64,000 nt of DNA from Pannonibacter carbonis (GCF_003012935.1 NZ_PUDR01000007.1:186001-250000); one strand, 5' to 3'. Positions 23,529-32,939 are shown, numbered from the stretch's first letter. The notes: a model not told the origin generated them from the letters alone. Translations and numbers: made by a program.

Positions 23529-24164
23529 ATGGCCTATGACACCAAGGACACAATCGACCAGCTTGCCGGGATTGCGGCAGGGTCGGCAATCGACCGGGCC
23601 CGGCGTGGCCGGGAGGCTGCAAGGCTCGGCGCAGAGGAGGCCTATCGCCTGCTTCTGCTTCCGGAAAACCCCGGTGACGTCAGCCTGACAGAACGGCATG
23701 CCATCGCCCTGTTTGTGGCTGGCCTGCACCAGGACGCGGGGATCATCACCCATTACAGGCATCTGCTCGACAAATCCGATCCAACCGATGGAGCCCTAGC
23801 ACCTGCCGTGCTCAAGGCAGCACGTACCGGTTCGATCAACGGCCCCTATGGCCGCTACCCCGAAGGACCGTTGACACGCGAGGACAAGGCAGGGCCAGCG
23901 CATGAGGTCGAACGGGACGTTGCGGTGCTGCTGGGCGAACGACTGACGTCCGCGTTCAACCATGCCCATCTTCTCGTCTTGCGTCCGCGCGAATCCAGCG
24001 CAGCTGCGCTGCAGAAACTCCTCGATGCGGGCTGGACCCAGACCGGGATCGTAGTGCTGTCGCAGCTGGTTGCGTTCCTGTCTTTCCAGATCCGGGCCAT
24101 CGCCGGGCTGCGCGCCCTCAACGCCGCTCACCAGACCGCGTCGGTCGCGGTCCCTGCCGAGTAA
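23529..24164 (+). CDS. CMD-domain protein, Avi_7170 family (cysteine-free)
   Basis: A 211-residue helical protein of the carboxymuconolactone decarboxylase / AhpD superfamily (TIGR04029, from memory). It contains no cysteine at all, so it cannot use the CXXC chemistry of AhpD; it may be a structural partner or act on a different substrate. The fold is suggested by repeated helices (VSLTERHAIALFVAGLHQD and GWTQTGIVVLSQLVAFLSFQIRAIAGLRAL). It lies between the monooxygenase and its cysteine-bearing relative, in the constant order of this cluster. Confidence 0.75.
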   Translation: MAYDTKDTIDQLAGIAAGSAIDRARRGREAARLGAEEAYRLLLLPENPGDVSLTERHAIALFVAGLHQDAGIITHYRHLLDKSDPTDGALAPAVLKAARTGSINGPYGRYPEGPLTREDKAGPAHEVERDVAVLLGERLTSAFNHAHLLVLRPRESSAAALQKLLDAGWTQTGIVVLSQLVAFLSFQIRAIAGLRALNAAHQTASVAVPAE

Positions 24165-24181
24165 TGTGAAGGAACCATCTC

Positions 24182-24784
24182 ATGCCGCGAGAAACCACGA
24201 TTGCTTACAAGGACGACGCCGCACCGGTTGCCTTTACTCGCGCCGAACTGGACTGGCGTCCCTGGCTTGCTCCTCTGGCCGAGAAGGACCTGACGGAGCG
24301 CCACTGGAAGGGACTGGTTGACAAGAGCCGGTCGAAATCCGGGTATTTCATGCTGCTGGCGCGCGACCCCGACATCCTCGGCGCAAGGACGCGCACGGAC
24401 AAGGACATCTTCTACAATCCGGACGGGGGCCTGCCCCGCGCTGAGCGTGAACTGGCGGCAACGGCCGTATCGCGCACCAACGGCTGCATCTTCTGCGCCT
24501 CGGTGCATGCACGCTTCGCCGTGACACACTCCAAGCGGCATGCCGATGTGGATCGCCTGCTTGATGACGGCGTGACCGCGCCGCAGGACGCACGCTGGAG
24601 CGCCGTGGTCAGCGCTGCGGCTTCCCTGACCCAGACCCCATCGGGCTTTACGCGCCAATCGGCCGAGGCGTTGATTGCTGCAGGTTTTCAGGATGACGAG
24701 ATCGTCGACCTGATCTACGCCAGCGCCTTCTTCAACTGGGCGAACCGGTTGATGCTGTCGCTTGGCGAGCCGCAGGCAACGTAA
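24182..24784 (+). CDS. alkylhydroperoxidase-domain protein, Avi_7169 family
   Basis: A 200-residue AhpD-fold protein with the active motif C-X2-C-X3-H intact: Cys102, Cys105 and His109 in NGCIFCASVHARF. Proteins of this type reduce organic peroxides with thiol electrons or act as related CMD enzymes. From memory it is the TIGR04030 subfamily, last gene of the KPN_01854/Avi_7169 cluster. It starts 17 bases after the previous gene. A protective role against a peroxide formed by the luciferase-like enzyme is plausible but inferred. Confidence 0.8.
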   Translation: MPRETTIAYKDDAAPVAFTRAELDWRPWLAPLAEKDLTERHWKGLVDKSRSKSGYFMLLARDPDILGARTRTDKDIFYNPDGGLPRAERELAATAVSRTNGCIFCASVHARFAVTHSKRHADVDRLLDDGVTAPQDARWSAVVSAAASLTQTPSGFTRQSAEALIAAGFQDDEIVDLIYASAFFNWANRLMLSLGEPQAT

Positions 24785-24813
24785 CGCGGGACTGGCCCGA
24801 GCGGGCCGAACCC

Positions 24814-24847
24814 GGCCTGGGGATATGTTCAACCACCTCCCCAGGCC
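24814..24847. terminator. hairpin between convergent operons
   Basis: A nine-base-pair stem (GGCCTGGGG with CCCCAGGCC) spans the stop of the leftward permease gene, and a second small palindrome (GGCCCGAGCGGGCC, 24794-24807) precedes it. No long T-run follows in either direction, so termination would be weak or factor-assisted. Confidence 0.4.
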
Positions 24848-26559
24848 AGCCAAATGCCGAGAAGGGCCGCCGGTGCAGCAGCAAGCGTGACCGGCGCGCC
24901 TGCTTTAACGAAATCGACAAAACGGTAGTTGCCAAGACCATAGGCCAGCGTGTTGTTGTGATGGCCGATGGGCGTCAAGAAGTCGAGGGATGCCCCCACC
25001 GCAACGGCCATCAGCAAAGCTCCCGGTTCGACGCCGAGCCGCTGCGCAAGCTCAATTGCAATCGGAGACAGAACCACAGCTGTCGAGACATTGTTGACGA
25101 GCGGGGTGATGAACACCGCGATCGCCAACATGACGCCAGCCGCAGCAAAGGAGTTGCCGGGCGTGATCCCTGCGGCCAAAGAGTCTGCGATCATCCGGGC
25201 TGTTCCGGTTGCCTCGAGCGCCGCGCCCAGCGGCAGCATCGCGACGATGACGAGGATAATCGGCCAGTTGAGATCCCTGAGCGCCGCCCTCAGATCCAGG
25301 TGCCCCGTGAGGATCAGGGCCACAACGACCAGGCCCAGCGCGGCCTCTGGCGGCAACAGGCCAAGGGCCATAAGGACCAGGCCAGCAGCAAAAACAGCAA
25401 ATGGCACAACCGAGACCGGACCGGCGGGTTCGGGAAGTGCGGAAACCGCGAGCAGCCCATTGTCCTCAATCCATCGCAGCAGCGAAGCCTGAGGCCCGCG
25501 CAGGAGCAGGACATCGCCCACGATCAGTTGCACGTCGCGGATGCCGCCTTCCTGCCGCCGCCCCTGTGTGGTTACCGCCAGCACCTCGATGTCCGTCTCT
25601 TCCAGATCCGCGATTGCTGCGATCCGCGACCCAACCACGACGCTGTGCGGCATTACGGCCGCCCGCGCGAGGCTGGTGGATGAGCCCTGCTGACCCGATG
25701 CGCGGCGGATATCCCCCCTTGCGATGGCTGCGGCCACGCGCGCGGCAGCTGCTTCGACAAACACCACGTCGGTTTCGGCTAGGGCCGTATCCTGTCGGAG
25801 GGGAAACAGGAAACGGCCATCCCGGCGGACAGAGATGACACGGCCGTCGATCAGCTCCTCGAGCAACGCACAGGACGCCGCTGAAGGCCGAACGTGCAGC
25901 TCGCACACCTCGACAAGTCCTGCACCATCGGCGTCCGCAGCAGTCTCAGAGCGCAGCGGAAACAACCGCGGAGCCCACAGGATGAGGACGATACAGCCGG
26001 CCAATGTCGCCAGCAGGCCGCTCGGGAGGAAATCGAGCAGGGCAAACGCCTGACCGGTCGCCTCTTCCCTGGCCATGCTGACAATGAGGTTGGCCGGAGT
26101 GCCGATCAGTGTGCAAAGGCCACCGAGCAGGGTGGCGAACGAAAGCGGCATCAGCAGTCCGCGCAAGTCGAGACCAAGAGTGCGGGACAGGGAGAAGACG
26201 ACGGGCAGCATCAGGGCGAGTGCACCGATGTTGTTCATGACCGACGACAGGCCCGCGCCGAGTACGCAGACCAAGGCCAGGAGCGCCGTTGGCGTAACGG
26301 CAACATGCGCGAGACGACGGGCAACGGCATCCATGACATTGCTGCCATTTAATGCGTGGACAATCAGCAGGACGCAGACAACGGTCACGACTGCGGGATG
26401 AGACAGGCCGGAAAACACTGATGTCAGCGGAACGAGACCAACGAGACAACCGATGGCAAGGCCTGCCAGCGCGACGGTCTCGATCCGAAGCCTGTCCATG
26501 AGAAGCGTGCCAAGAATGGCAGCAAAGAGCACCAGCAGAAGGATCTGTTCTCCGGTCAA
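24829..26559 (-). CDS. SLC13-family permease with TrkA-C domains (Sac1-like)
   Basis: A 576-residue membrane protein of the divalent anion:sodium symporter family. About five N-terminal helices (conserved SSVMNNIGALALMLPVVF) are followed by a soluble insert (about residues 200-370) that has two RCK_C/TrkA-C modules, then the C-terminal helices with the second conserved helical hairpin (ITPLVNNVSTAVVLSPIA). This layout is shared with sulfate transporters of the algal SLT/Sac1 type, often labelled sulfur deprivation response regulator. As last gene of the cys array it is likely a low-affinity or sodium-coupled sulfate or organic anion transporter. Confidence 0.75.
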   Translation of the reverse strand: MTGEQILLLVLFAAILGTLLMDRLRIETVALAGLAIGCLVGLVPLTSVFSGLSHPAVVTVVCVLLIVHALNGSNVMDAVARRLAHVAVTPTALLALVCVLGAGLSSVMNNIGALALMLPVVFSLSRTLGLDLRGLLMPLSFATLLGGLCTLIGTPANLIVSMAREEATGQAFALLDFLPSGLLATLAGCIVLILWAPRLFPLRSETAADADGAGLVEVCELHVRPSAASCALLEELIDGRVISVRRDGRFLFPLRQDTALAETDVVFVEAAAARVAAAIARGDIRRASGQQGSSTSLARAAVMPHSVVVGSRIAAIADLEETDIEVLAVTTQGRRQEGGIRDVQLIVGDVLLLRGPQASLLRWIEDNGLLAVSALPEPAGPVSVVPFAVFAAGLVLMALGLLPPEAALGLVVVALILTGHLDLRAALRDLNWPIILVIVAMLPLGAALEATGTARMIADSLAAGITPGNSFAAAGVMLAIAVFITPLVNNVSTAVVLSPIAIELAQRLGVEPGALLMAVAVGASLDFLTPIGHHNNTLAYGLGNYRFVDFVKAGAPVTLAAAPAALLGIWLAWGGG

Positions 26560-26657
26560 AAACCACTCCCTTCCCGCCCGGTCAATACACCGCCAGTTGA
26601 CTGGATATGCTGTCGCGGCACAAGCGCGGCGCCTTCCGGCAACGGCAAGTCGTGACC

Positions 26658-27059
26658 TTACAGATGCGCCCGGATGCGGGAAAGAGCCTGTTGGAGGGCC
26701 TCCTGCGCTGGTGACGATGGTGCGAGAACTGCCTCAGTTTGGCTGTCGATCCCGGCGATCTGAAGCATGTGGCGCGTCACGATGGCGACTTCCAGTTGCG
26801 AAAGACCTGCATCCGCATTGGGCAACAGAATGATGCCGGGCCAGCGATGGCGGCGCAGAACCGGGTACCAGAGCAGAAAATTACGCGGCGATGCTTGCCG
26901 TGACACCGCACCGCCATCACAGGCAGCGTGCAAGGCCCGCTCCAGCGGATCGAGAGACTTTGTCACCGGCGCGCGAGACGCAGTCGTGATCCGCAGCAGC
27001 AGGCGCGTCAACCGGGAAGGGCCGGAGAAGGTGCCGGTTGTATCAGGAAAACCCGTCAT
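26658..27059 (-). CDS. hypothetical protein between cysA and the SLC13 permease
   Basis: A 133-residue protein without a recognised domain, signal peptide or membrane segment. A good ribosome-binding site (GGGGTGAG) stands just before the ATG at 27059, and it lies in the same direction as cysA with a 62-base gap, so it is probably co-transcribed. The second half reads like an ordered alpha/beta segment (RWPGIILLPNADAG and QLEVAIVTRHMLQIAGIDSQ). A DNA-binding or accessory role has no support; it may be a lineage-specific gene. Confidence 0.5.
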   Translation of the reverse strand: MTGFPDTTGTFSGPSRLTRLLLRITTASRAPVTKSLDPLERALHAACDGGAVSRQASPRNFLLWYPVLRRHRWPGIILLPNADAGLSQLEVAIVTRHMLQIAGIDSQTEAVLAPSSPAQEALQQALSRIRAHL

Positions 27060-27121
27060 CTCACCCCTTCCCCGGATCCATCCCAGTTGTCATTGCTTTT
27101 AGCGGCCTGGCATCTGGCGTG

Positions 27122-28222
27122 TCAGGCAACTGCCGGATACTGAGGCGCCTGCGCGATGGCTGCGGCCGGCGTCCCGTCCGACCCCGGGGACGGAGCCGGG
27201 AACAGCTTGTAGCGGCGCGGCCGGAACGAAAGCCCGCTTTTGCCAGCAGCCGGGTGGTCGATCGGCACATCGACTTCCACCCGATGCCCCGCGCCACCCA
27301 AGGCGAGTTCCAGACGGCGGGTTCCGGCCAGACGCCGGCTGCCGGTTACCGTGCCGGCAAGGCAACCGCCGCAGCCATCCGTGATCTCGATCTGGTGTGG
27401 CCGGAAGAACAGGGTGGCCGGGCCGGCCCCCTCGGCGGTGAGGCCCGTGGGACGGTCGTCCAGCCAGACCTGGCCGCCGTCAATGCGGACCGGCAGTTCC
27501 GAGGATTCGCCGATGAACCGGTGCACGAAGGGGACGGCCGGATGATCGTAGACCTCGTCAGGCGTGCCGACCTGCTCGATCCGCCCCTGGCTCATGACCA
27601 CGACACGGTCGGCCAGTTCGAGCGCTTCTTCCTGGTCATGGGTGACGAAGACGGTGGTGTGACCCGTGCGGTCGTGAATCTCGCGCAGCCAGCGGCGCAG
27701 GTCCTTGCGGACCTGGGCATCCAGCGCACCAAAGGGCTCGTCGAGCAGGAGAACCTTCGGCTCGATCGCCATGGCGCGGGCGAGCGCGACGCGCTGACGC
27801 TGGCCACCGGAAAGCTGGGCCGGATAGCGCCGCTCGAGGCCGGACAGCTGCACGAGGTCCAGCAGCTCACGTGCCCGACGCTCGATCTCGGCCTTTGGTG
27901 GCCGGGTGGCGCGAGGCCGGACGCTGAGGCCGAAGCCGATGTTCTCAGCGACAGTCATATGACGGAACAACGCATAGTGCTGGAACACGAAGCCAACCTG
28001 GCGATCCTGGACCGAGCGGCGCGAGGCATCATCCTTGCCGAAGAAGACCTGCCCTTGGGAGGGGGTCTCGAGGCCAGCGATGAGGCGCAGCAGCGTCGTC
28101 TTGCCGGACCCGGAGGGCCCGAGCAGGGCGATCAACTCACCGGAGCGGATGTCGAGCGACACGTCATGCAGGGCGGGGGTGGTGCCGAAGTCCTTGCGGA
28201 TGTTGCGGATCGAGAGTTCCAT
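27122..28222 (-). CDS. cysA: sulfate/thiosulfate ABC importer ATPase
   Basis: A 366-residue CysA-type ATPase. Walker A is GPSGSGKTT (about 34-42), the Q-loop [13 protein letters not shown], signature [14 protein letters not shown] (about 139-152), Walker [15 protein letters not shown], and a C-terminal TOBE-like regulatory domain (about 240-350). The VFQHYALF and [13 protein letters not shown] forms are typical of CysA rather than MalK. It powers the CysTW permease and follows cysW after 12 bases. Confidence 0.9.
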   Translation of the reverse strand: MELSIRNIRKDFGTTPALHDVSLDIRSGELIALLGPSGSGKTTLLRLIAGLETPSQGQVFFGKDDASRRSVQDRQVGFVFQHYALFRHMTVAENIGFGLSVRPRATRPPKAEIERRARELLDLVQLSGLERRYPAQLSGGQRQRVALARAMAIEPKVLLLDEPFGALDAQVRKDLRRWLREIHDRTGHTTVFVTHDQEEALELADRVVVMSQGRIEQVGTPDEVYDHPAVPFVHRFIGESSELPVRIDGGQVWLDDRPTGLTAEGAGPATLFFRPHQIEITDGCGGCLAGTVTGSRRLAGTRRLELALGGAGHRVEVDVPIDHPAAGKSGLSFRPRRYKLFPAPSPGSDGTPAAAIAQAPQYPAVA

Positions 28223-28234
28223 GGCAGCGCTCCG

Positions 28235-29098
28235 TCAGTGGCCCCGCGCTGCGGACAACTGTCCGGCGTAGCGCAGCTCGATTGCGGTTTTCAGGATGAG
28301 GGTGACGAGGGCGAGGCCCGCCAGAAGCGAGGCGACGGCAAAGGCGCCTGCGAAATTGTATTCGTTGTAGAGGATCTCGATGTGCAGCGGCATCGTGTTG
28401 GTCAGACCGCGGATGTGGCCGGAGACAACCGATACGGCACCAAACTCTCCCATCGCCCGTGCATTGCACAGCAGCACGCCATAGAGCAGGCCCCAGCGGA
28501 TGTTGGGCAGGGTGACACGCCAGAATGTCTGCCAGCCGTTAGCCCCAAGGCTGAGCGCAGCCTCCTCATCGGCCGTTCCCTGTTCCTGCATCAGCGGGAT
28601 CAGCTCGCGGGCGACAAAGGGGAAGGTGACGAAGATCGTTGCCAGGACAATACCAGGCACCGCGAACAGGATTTCAATGCCATGCGCCTTCAACCAGGGA
28701 CCGAGCACGCTGCCGGCACCGAAGAGGAGCACATAGACGAGGCCCGAGATCACGGGCGAAACCGAGAAGGGCAGATCGATCAGGGTGATCAGGAAGGCCT
28801 TGCCGCGAAACTCGAACTTGGCGATAGCCCACGCAGCGGCAATACCGAACACGACATTCAGCGGCACCGCAATTGCCGCGACAAGCAGGGTCAACCGGAT
28901 CGCAGCAAGGGCATCCGGCTCCTGCAGAGCCGTGACCAAAGTGCCGAGGCCATTGCGAAGCGCCTCATTGAACACAGCAACCAGAGGCAACAACAGGAAC
29001 ACGACGAGGAACCCGAGTGCCAGCCCTATCAGAGCAAGCCGCGTCAACGGACTTTCGCTGGTGGCTGTCGAACGGGTCAGACTTGTGACATCAACCAT
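28235..29098 (-). CDS. cysW: sulfate/thiosulfate ABC importer permease CysW
   Basis: A 287-residue six-helix permease with the CysW EAA loop ([28 protein letters not shown]). It forms the membrane channel with CysT. Two ATGs are possible; the one at 29098 has AGAGG at a seven-base distance whereas the one at 29104 has it at only one base, so the shorter form was chosen. It overlaps the cysT end by eight bases. Confidence 0.9.
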   Translation of the reverse strand: MVDVTSLTRSTATSESPLTRLALIGLALGFLVVFLLLPLVAVFNEALRNGLGTLVTALQEPDALAAIRLTLLVAAIAVPLNVVFGIAAAWAIAKFEFRGKAFLITLIDLPFSVSPVISGLVYVLLFGAGSVLGPWLKAHGIEILFAVPGIVLATIFVTFPFVARELIPLMQEQGTADEEAALSLGANGWQTFWRVTLPNIRWGLLYGVLLCNARAMGEFGAVSVVSGHIRGLTNTMPLHIEILYNEYNFAGAFAVASLLAGLALVTLILKTAIELRYAGQLSAARGH

Positions 29099-29945
29099 GG
29101 CCATACCTCTTGCGGCTCCACGCCTGGATCAGGTTGATCAGCAGAAGCATGGCAAAGGAGATGATGAGCATCAGCGCTCCGATGGCCGTTGCGCCGGCGT
29201 AATTGTATTCCTCAAGACGGATGACGATCAGGAGCGGGGCAATCTCGGTGACATAGGGGATGTTGCCCGCAATGAAGATCACCGAACCATACTCGCCAAC
29301 GCCGCGCGCCAGTGCCAAGGCAAAGCCGGTCAACGCCGCCGGCAACAGGGCGGGAAGCAACACACGGAACACGGTGATCCGGCGGTTCGCACCAAGCGTT
29401 GCGGCCGCTTCCTCGATCTCGCGGTCAAGGTCCTCCATCACCGGCTGCACCGTCCGCACGACAAAGGGAAGGCCGATGAAGACCAAGGCCACGACGATGC
29501 CGGGATAGGCGTAGGCAATCTTGATGCCGTAGCCAGCCAGGAAGCCACCGAGTGGGCCGTTGGGGGCATAGATTGCGGTCAATGCAATGCCAGCCACGGC
29601 GGTCGGCAGTGCGAAAGGCAAATCAACGATTGCATCGATCACGCGGCGCCCGGGGAACCGGTAGCGGACAAGCACCCAGGCCACGATAAGCCCGAAGACC
29701 AGATTGATCAGCGCCGCCACAAGGGCCGCACCAAAGCTGACGCGCAGCGCAGACGTTGTCCGAGGATCCGTCGCAATGCGCAGGAACTCCTCCGCACCCA
29801 ACCCAGCCGAACGCCAGGCCAGACCCGCAAGGGGGACAAGGATAATCAGGGTGAGATACGCAACCGTGTAGCCGAGTGTCAGCCCGAACCCAGGGATGAC
29901 ACTCGGCTGACGGAAGCGCCAACCGGAGGAAACGGTGGCGGTCAT
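29091..29945 (-). CDS. cysT: sulfate/thiosulfate ABC importer permease CysT (CysU)
   Basis: A 284-residue six-helix permease, clearly Cys[27 protein letters not shown]-type loop at about 85-110 and an EAA loop [23 protein letters not shown] near 180. It partners CysW. The gene begins six bases after the binding-protein stop and is coupled to cysW by overlap. Confidence 0.9.
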   Translation of the reverse strand: MTATVSSGWRFRQPSVIPGFGLTLGYTVAYLTLIILVPLAGLAWRSAGLGAEEFLRIATDPRTTSALRVSFGAALVAALINLVFGLIVAWVLVRYRFPGRRVIDAIVDLPFALPTAVAGIALTAIYAPNGPLGGFLAGYGIKIAYAYPGIVVALVFIGLPFVVRTVQPVMEDLDREIEEAAATLGANRRITVFRVLLPALLPAALTGFALALARGVGEYGSVIFIAGNIPYVTEIAPLLIVIRLEEYNYAGATAIGALMLIISFAMLLLINLIQAWSRKRYGHG

Positions 29946-29951
29946 GGGCTG

Positions 29952-30971
29952 TTACTGTCCCGGCTTGTAGATCTGGTCGAAGACGCCACCGTCGGAGAAG
30001 TGGGTCTTCTGCGCGTTGGCCCAGCTGCCGAACACATCCTCAAGCTTAACCAGACGGGCGGCCGGGAACCGCGCCACATCGGCGGGATCGGCCAGCTCCG
30101 GCTTCGACGGACGGTAGAAATGCTTTGCAGCCAGCTTCTGCCCGACGTCGCTGTAGAGATACTCGAGGTAGGCCTCAGCTGCCTTGCGGGTGCCCTTGGC
30201 ATCGACATTTCCGTCAACCAGCGCGACCGGCGGTTCGGCCAGGATGCTGAGGCTCGGTACCACGATGTCGAACTGGTCTTCACCCAACTCCTTCAGCGAC
30301 AGATAGGCCTCGTTTTCCCAGGCGAGCAGGACATCGCCGATACCGCGCTGGGCAAAGGTCGTGGTCGAGCCGCGCGCACCGGTGTCCAGAACCGGAACGT
30401 TCTTGAACAGCTGGCCGACGAATTCCTTGGCCTTGGCTTCGTCCTTGCCGAACGTCTCCAGGGCGTAGATCCATGCAGCCAGGTAGTTCCAGCGTGCACC
30501 ACCCGAGGTCTTCGGATTCGGCGTGATCACCTGGACGTCGGAGCGCACAAGATCATTCCAGTCCTTGACGCCCTTCGGATTGCCCTTGCGCACCAGGAAC
30601 ACGATCGTCGACGTGTATGGCGAGCTGGCGAACGGCAGACGCGACTGCCAGTTTTCGGGCAGCTTGCCCGTTTCCTTTGCGATGATGTCGATGTCGACGG
30701 CAAGTGCCAGCGTGACCACATCGGCACTAAGGCCGTCGATGACGGCACGCGCCTGCTTTCCGGATCCGCCGTGCGATGTCTGGACCGTGACGTTGTCGCC
30801 AGACTTTTCCTTCCAGTAGGCGGCAAACGCGGAATTGTATTCCTTATAGAGTTCGCGGGTCGGGTCATAGCTGACGTTAACCAGCGTCACATCCGCCGCA
30901 GCGGCAGGTAAAGCCAGCCCAAGAGCCAGAGCTAGCGCGGCGACGGTCTTCAAACCTCGAATGCGTGTCAT
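29952..30971 (-). CDS. sulfate/thiosulfate-binding periplasmic protein
   Basis: A 339-residue Sbp/CysP-family protein with a signal peptide (about residues 1-26, ending AAAAD). Sulfate-contact stretches are present: [14 protein letters not shown] after the mature start, [18 protein letters not shown] near 65 and [18 protein letters not shown] near 155. The ATG at 30971 has GGGAGG seven bases upstream. Sbp and CysP overlap in ligand range, so sulfate versus thiosulfate preference cannot be decided. It is the first gene of the leftward cys transport array. Confidence 0.9.
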   Translation of the reverse strand: MTRIRGLKTVAALALALGLALPAAAADVTLVNVSYDPTRELYKEYNSAFAAYWKEKSGDNVTVQTSHGGSGKQARAVIDGLSADVVTLALAVDIDIIAKETGKLPENWQSRLPFASSPYTSTIVFLVRKGNPKGVKDWNDLVRSDVQVITPNPKTSGGARWNYLAAWIYALETFGKDEAKAKEFVGQLFKNVPVLDTGARGSTTTFAQRGIGDVLLAWENEAYLSLKELGEDQFDIVVPSLSILAEPPVALVDGNVDAKGTRKAAEAYLEYLYSDVGQKLAAKHFYRPSKPELADPADVARFPAARLVKLEDVFGSWANAQKTHFSDGGVFDQIYKPGQ

Positions 30972-30997
30972 GGGAAGCCTCCCTGTTTCCAACAACA

Positions 30998-31020
30998 CTA
31001 ATCTCTATCGACTTAGTCGA
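30998..31020 (-). promoter_or_regulatory. candidate Rrf2 operator in front of the sulfate operon
   Basis: A palindrome TCGACT-T-AGTCGA at 31008-31020 stands 37 bases before the binding-protein start and overlaps ATAGAGATTAG (31008-30998 on the minus strand). The same CTA...ATAGAnATTA layout is seen ahead of msuE. The Rrf2 gene lies 48 bases upstream, making it the obvious regulator. No experiment supports this; it is pattern-based. Confidence 0.4.
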
Positions 31021-31067
31021 ATTTAAAAACAAACGTGAGCCAGAAAAGTCCCCCAAGTGGAGAAATT

Positions 31068-31520
31068 TTATCCAAACAGCGACGCGTTTCTGGATTCAGA
31101 CTGCCCGGAGCCAGCCAGACAGTCGGCAATTGTTGTCCCATCGAGGATCCGGCGGTTCGCTTCGGCGACACGCGCGAAGACGCGCCGGATCTCGCAGGCG
31201 GCCTCGTCGGCGCAGCCGTCGCAACGGCGATACGCGCTGCGGCTGAGGCAGGGCAGCGGGGCAAGGGGCCCCTCGATGATCCGCAGGATCTCTCCAAAGG
31301 TGATGAGGTCGGGCGATTTGCGCAGCATGTAACCACCGGTCTTGCCGCGCCGGCTGACGACGATGCCCTGATGCTTCAGATCGAGAAGGATCTGCTCGAG
31401 AAACTTCTTCGGAATGCCCTGACTTTCGGCGATTTCGGCGGTCATCAGCACGTCATCCGGCCGCACGCGGGCCAGGGCCAGAACCGCCTTCAGGGCATAC
31501 TGCGCTTTCAATGAGATCAC
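31068..31520 (-). CDS. Rrf2-family regulator with four-cysteine cluster (paralogue 1)
   Basis: A 150-residue Rrf2 winged-helix protein. The DNA-binding part is residues 1-70 (KKFLEQILLDLKHQGIVVSRRGKTGGY is the recognition helix and wing). The dimerisation region carries Cys91, Cys100, Cys103 and Cys109 in the order C-X8-C-X2-C-X5-C, able to hold an iron-sulfur cluster or act as thiol switch. The spacing differs from classic IscR. It uses a GTG start with AGGTG upstream. It is immediately upstream of the sulfate importer genes, so control of sulfur uptake, akin to CymR, is likely. Confidence 0.8.
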   Translation of the reverse strand: MISLKAQYALKAVLALARVRPDDVLMTAEIAESQGIPKKFLEQILLDLKHQGIVVSRRGKTGGYMLRKSPDLITFGEILRIIEGPLAPLPCLSRSAYRRCDGCADEAACEIRRVFARVAEANRRILDGTTIADCLAGSGQSESRNASLFG

Positions 31521-31706
31521 GAAACACCTGCCGAACCACCAGCTGCAGCCCCTTACGCCGAAGCCTTGTCAGTATCATAAGGATGAAGGACCAAGAGGGA
31601 AACAGGAACGGTTTTCTCTCGCCGCGCCGCTAAATAGTGTTCTGATCGCATTTCACCCTTTGGCGGCACATGGCCGTTCGCTTGACAGAAAACGGCCTCG
31701 CATCGA

Positions 31707-31729
31707 GTATATCTATTAATTCGATATAC
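31707..31729. promoter_or_regulatory. probable autoregulatory operator of the Lrp-type gene
   Basis: A perfect inverted repeat GTATATC-N9-GATATAC lies 15 bases before the predicted lrp start (31744) and downstream of a TTGACA at 31682-31687, so it would overlap the -10 region or transcription start. AT-rich palindromes of this spacing are typical of Lrp/AsnC sites. Confidence 0.5.
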
Positions 31730-31743
31730 AAATGGTGTTTGCC

Positions 31744-32214
31744 ATGGATCTGGACCTCATCGACCGCAAGATCATAGCCGCTTTGCAGGCGGACGCGACC
31801 CTGTCGATCGCCCAGATCGCTGACCGCGTCGGCCTGTCGCAGACGCCCTGCTGGAAGCGGATCCAGAAACTTGAGCAGGCGGGCGTCATTCTAGGCCGGG
31901 TGGCGCTCGTCGCGCCGGAACAGGTTGGCTTCGGCCTGACCGTGTTTGTCGAGATCGAGGCATCCGACCACAGCCCGGACTGGCGCAGGGACTTTGCTTC
32001 CAGCGTCGGCGCAATGCCCGAGGTGATGGACATCCACCGCATGGCCGGCGATGTGGACTATCTGCTCCGTGTCGCGGTCGCGGATATGGCTGCCTACGAC
32101 CGCTTCTACAAGAAGCTGACCGACACGGTGCCGCTCAAGAATGTCACCTCGCATTTCGCGATGGAGCGGATCAAGGCAACGACGGCCTATCCGATAGACA
32201 CTCTCCATCGATGA
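31744..32214 (+). CDS. Lrp/AsnC-family transcriptional regulator
   Basis: A 156-residue feast/famine regulator: an N-terminal helix-turn-helix (LDLIDRKIIAALQADATLSI then ADRVGLSQTPCWKRIQKLEQAG, about 2-45) and a C-terminal RAM ligand-binding domain with the glycine-containing turn MAGDVDYLLRVAV. The pattern CWKRI is typical of one-gene regulators of amino acid use. An ATG 12 bases earlier is possible, but it lies only two bases after the operator and has no ribosome-binding site. No target gene is evident nearby apart from its own promoter and perhaps the divergent Rrf2 gene. Confidence 0.85.
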   Translation: MDLDLIDRKIIAALQADATLSIAQIADRVGLSQTPCWKRIQKLEQAGVILGRVALVAPEQVGFGLTVFVEIEASDHSPDWRRDFASSVGAMPEVMDIHRMAGDVDYLLRVAVADMAAYDRFYKKLTDTVPLKNVTSHFAMERIKATTAYPIDTLHR

Positions 32215-32318
32215 GCGCGGACAGCAGGTTCCTTCTCTTTCTGCCACCACCTTTGGAATTCAAACAGTCGAGCAAATTTGTAGACTGAAGACATCAAAGG
32301 CAATGACGGGAGTTCCTC

Positions 32319-32939
32319 ATGTCGGTGACATTGATCATTCCGGGCCTTGGCGGATCCTGCGAGAAGCACTGGCAAAGCTGGTGGCTGAAGACGGACCCCG
32401 AGGCTGTGTGGGTTGTTCAGGACGACTGGAGCGCCGAGGATCCGCTGCAGTGGGACCTGACGATCGCGCGGCATCTCTACGAGAATCCAGGCGCAAACAT
32501 CGTTGCCCATAGCCTTGGCGCAACCGCTGTAGCGCGTGTGGCTTCGCGCTGGCCGTCGCTGGAAATCGGTAGCGCCCTTCTGGTTGCGCCGGCAGACACG
32601 GAGCACGGAACAGGGGCCCGCCGGCTCGCTCATTTCGGCGCCATTCCGAGAGATCGCTTCGACTTCCGCGCTGCCGTTGTTGCCAGCCGCAATGACCCCT
32701 GGATGACCTTTGCCCGCGCTGGCCGACTTGCCGATGACTGGGGCGCCAGCCTCATCGATCTCGGACAGGCAGGCCACATCAATGTCGAAGCCGGATTTGG
32801 CCCATGGCCAGAGGGCAAGACGCTGTTGCGTGACCTGTCGCTCATCCCGCGGCGCCGGCTGCCGCAGACACGCGACGACCGCCAGGATCCCTTGACGCCC
32901 ATTGAAGGAGCACAGCGACATGTCCGCGCGAACCATTGA
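32319..32939 (+). CDS. RBBP9/YdeN-family alpha/beta hydrolase
   Basis: A 206-residue serine hydrolase of the RBBP9/YdeN group. The catalytic triad is Ser65 (AHSLGA), Asp126 (SRNDPW) and His153 (AGHINVEAGFGPWPEG), all in standard positions. The N-terminal IIPGLGGSCEKHWQSWW stretch is a family hallmark. The physiological substrate of such bacterial proteins is unknown. A small membrane protein gene begins inside its last 20 bases, implying co-translation. Confidence 0.85.
   Translation: MSVTLIIPGLGGSCEKHWQSWWLKTDPEAVWVVQDDWSAEDPLQWDLTIARHLYENPGANIVAHSLGATAVARVASRWPSLEIGSALLVAPADTEHGTGARRLAHFGAIPRDRFDFRAAVVASRNDPWMTFARAGRLADDWGASLIDLGQAGHINVEAGFGPWPEGKTLLRDLSLIPRRRLPQTRDDRQDPLTPIEGAQRHVRANH

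Noticed and set aside
27038-30911. Plus-strand open frames of about 700 codons across the cys genes
   Set aside because: They oppose cysA, cysW, cysT and the binding-protein gene, all of which carry complete family motifs; the plus-strand products look like random high-GC translation.
31521-31743. Possible riboswitch (SAM or FMN) in sulfur-gene leaders
   Set aside because: The leaders of the cysP, msuE and 17252 operons are short and show no conserved riboswitch core that I recognise; palindromic protein operators explain them better.
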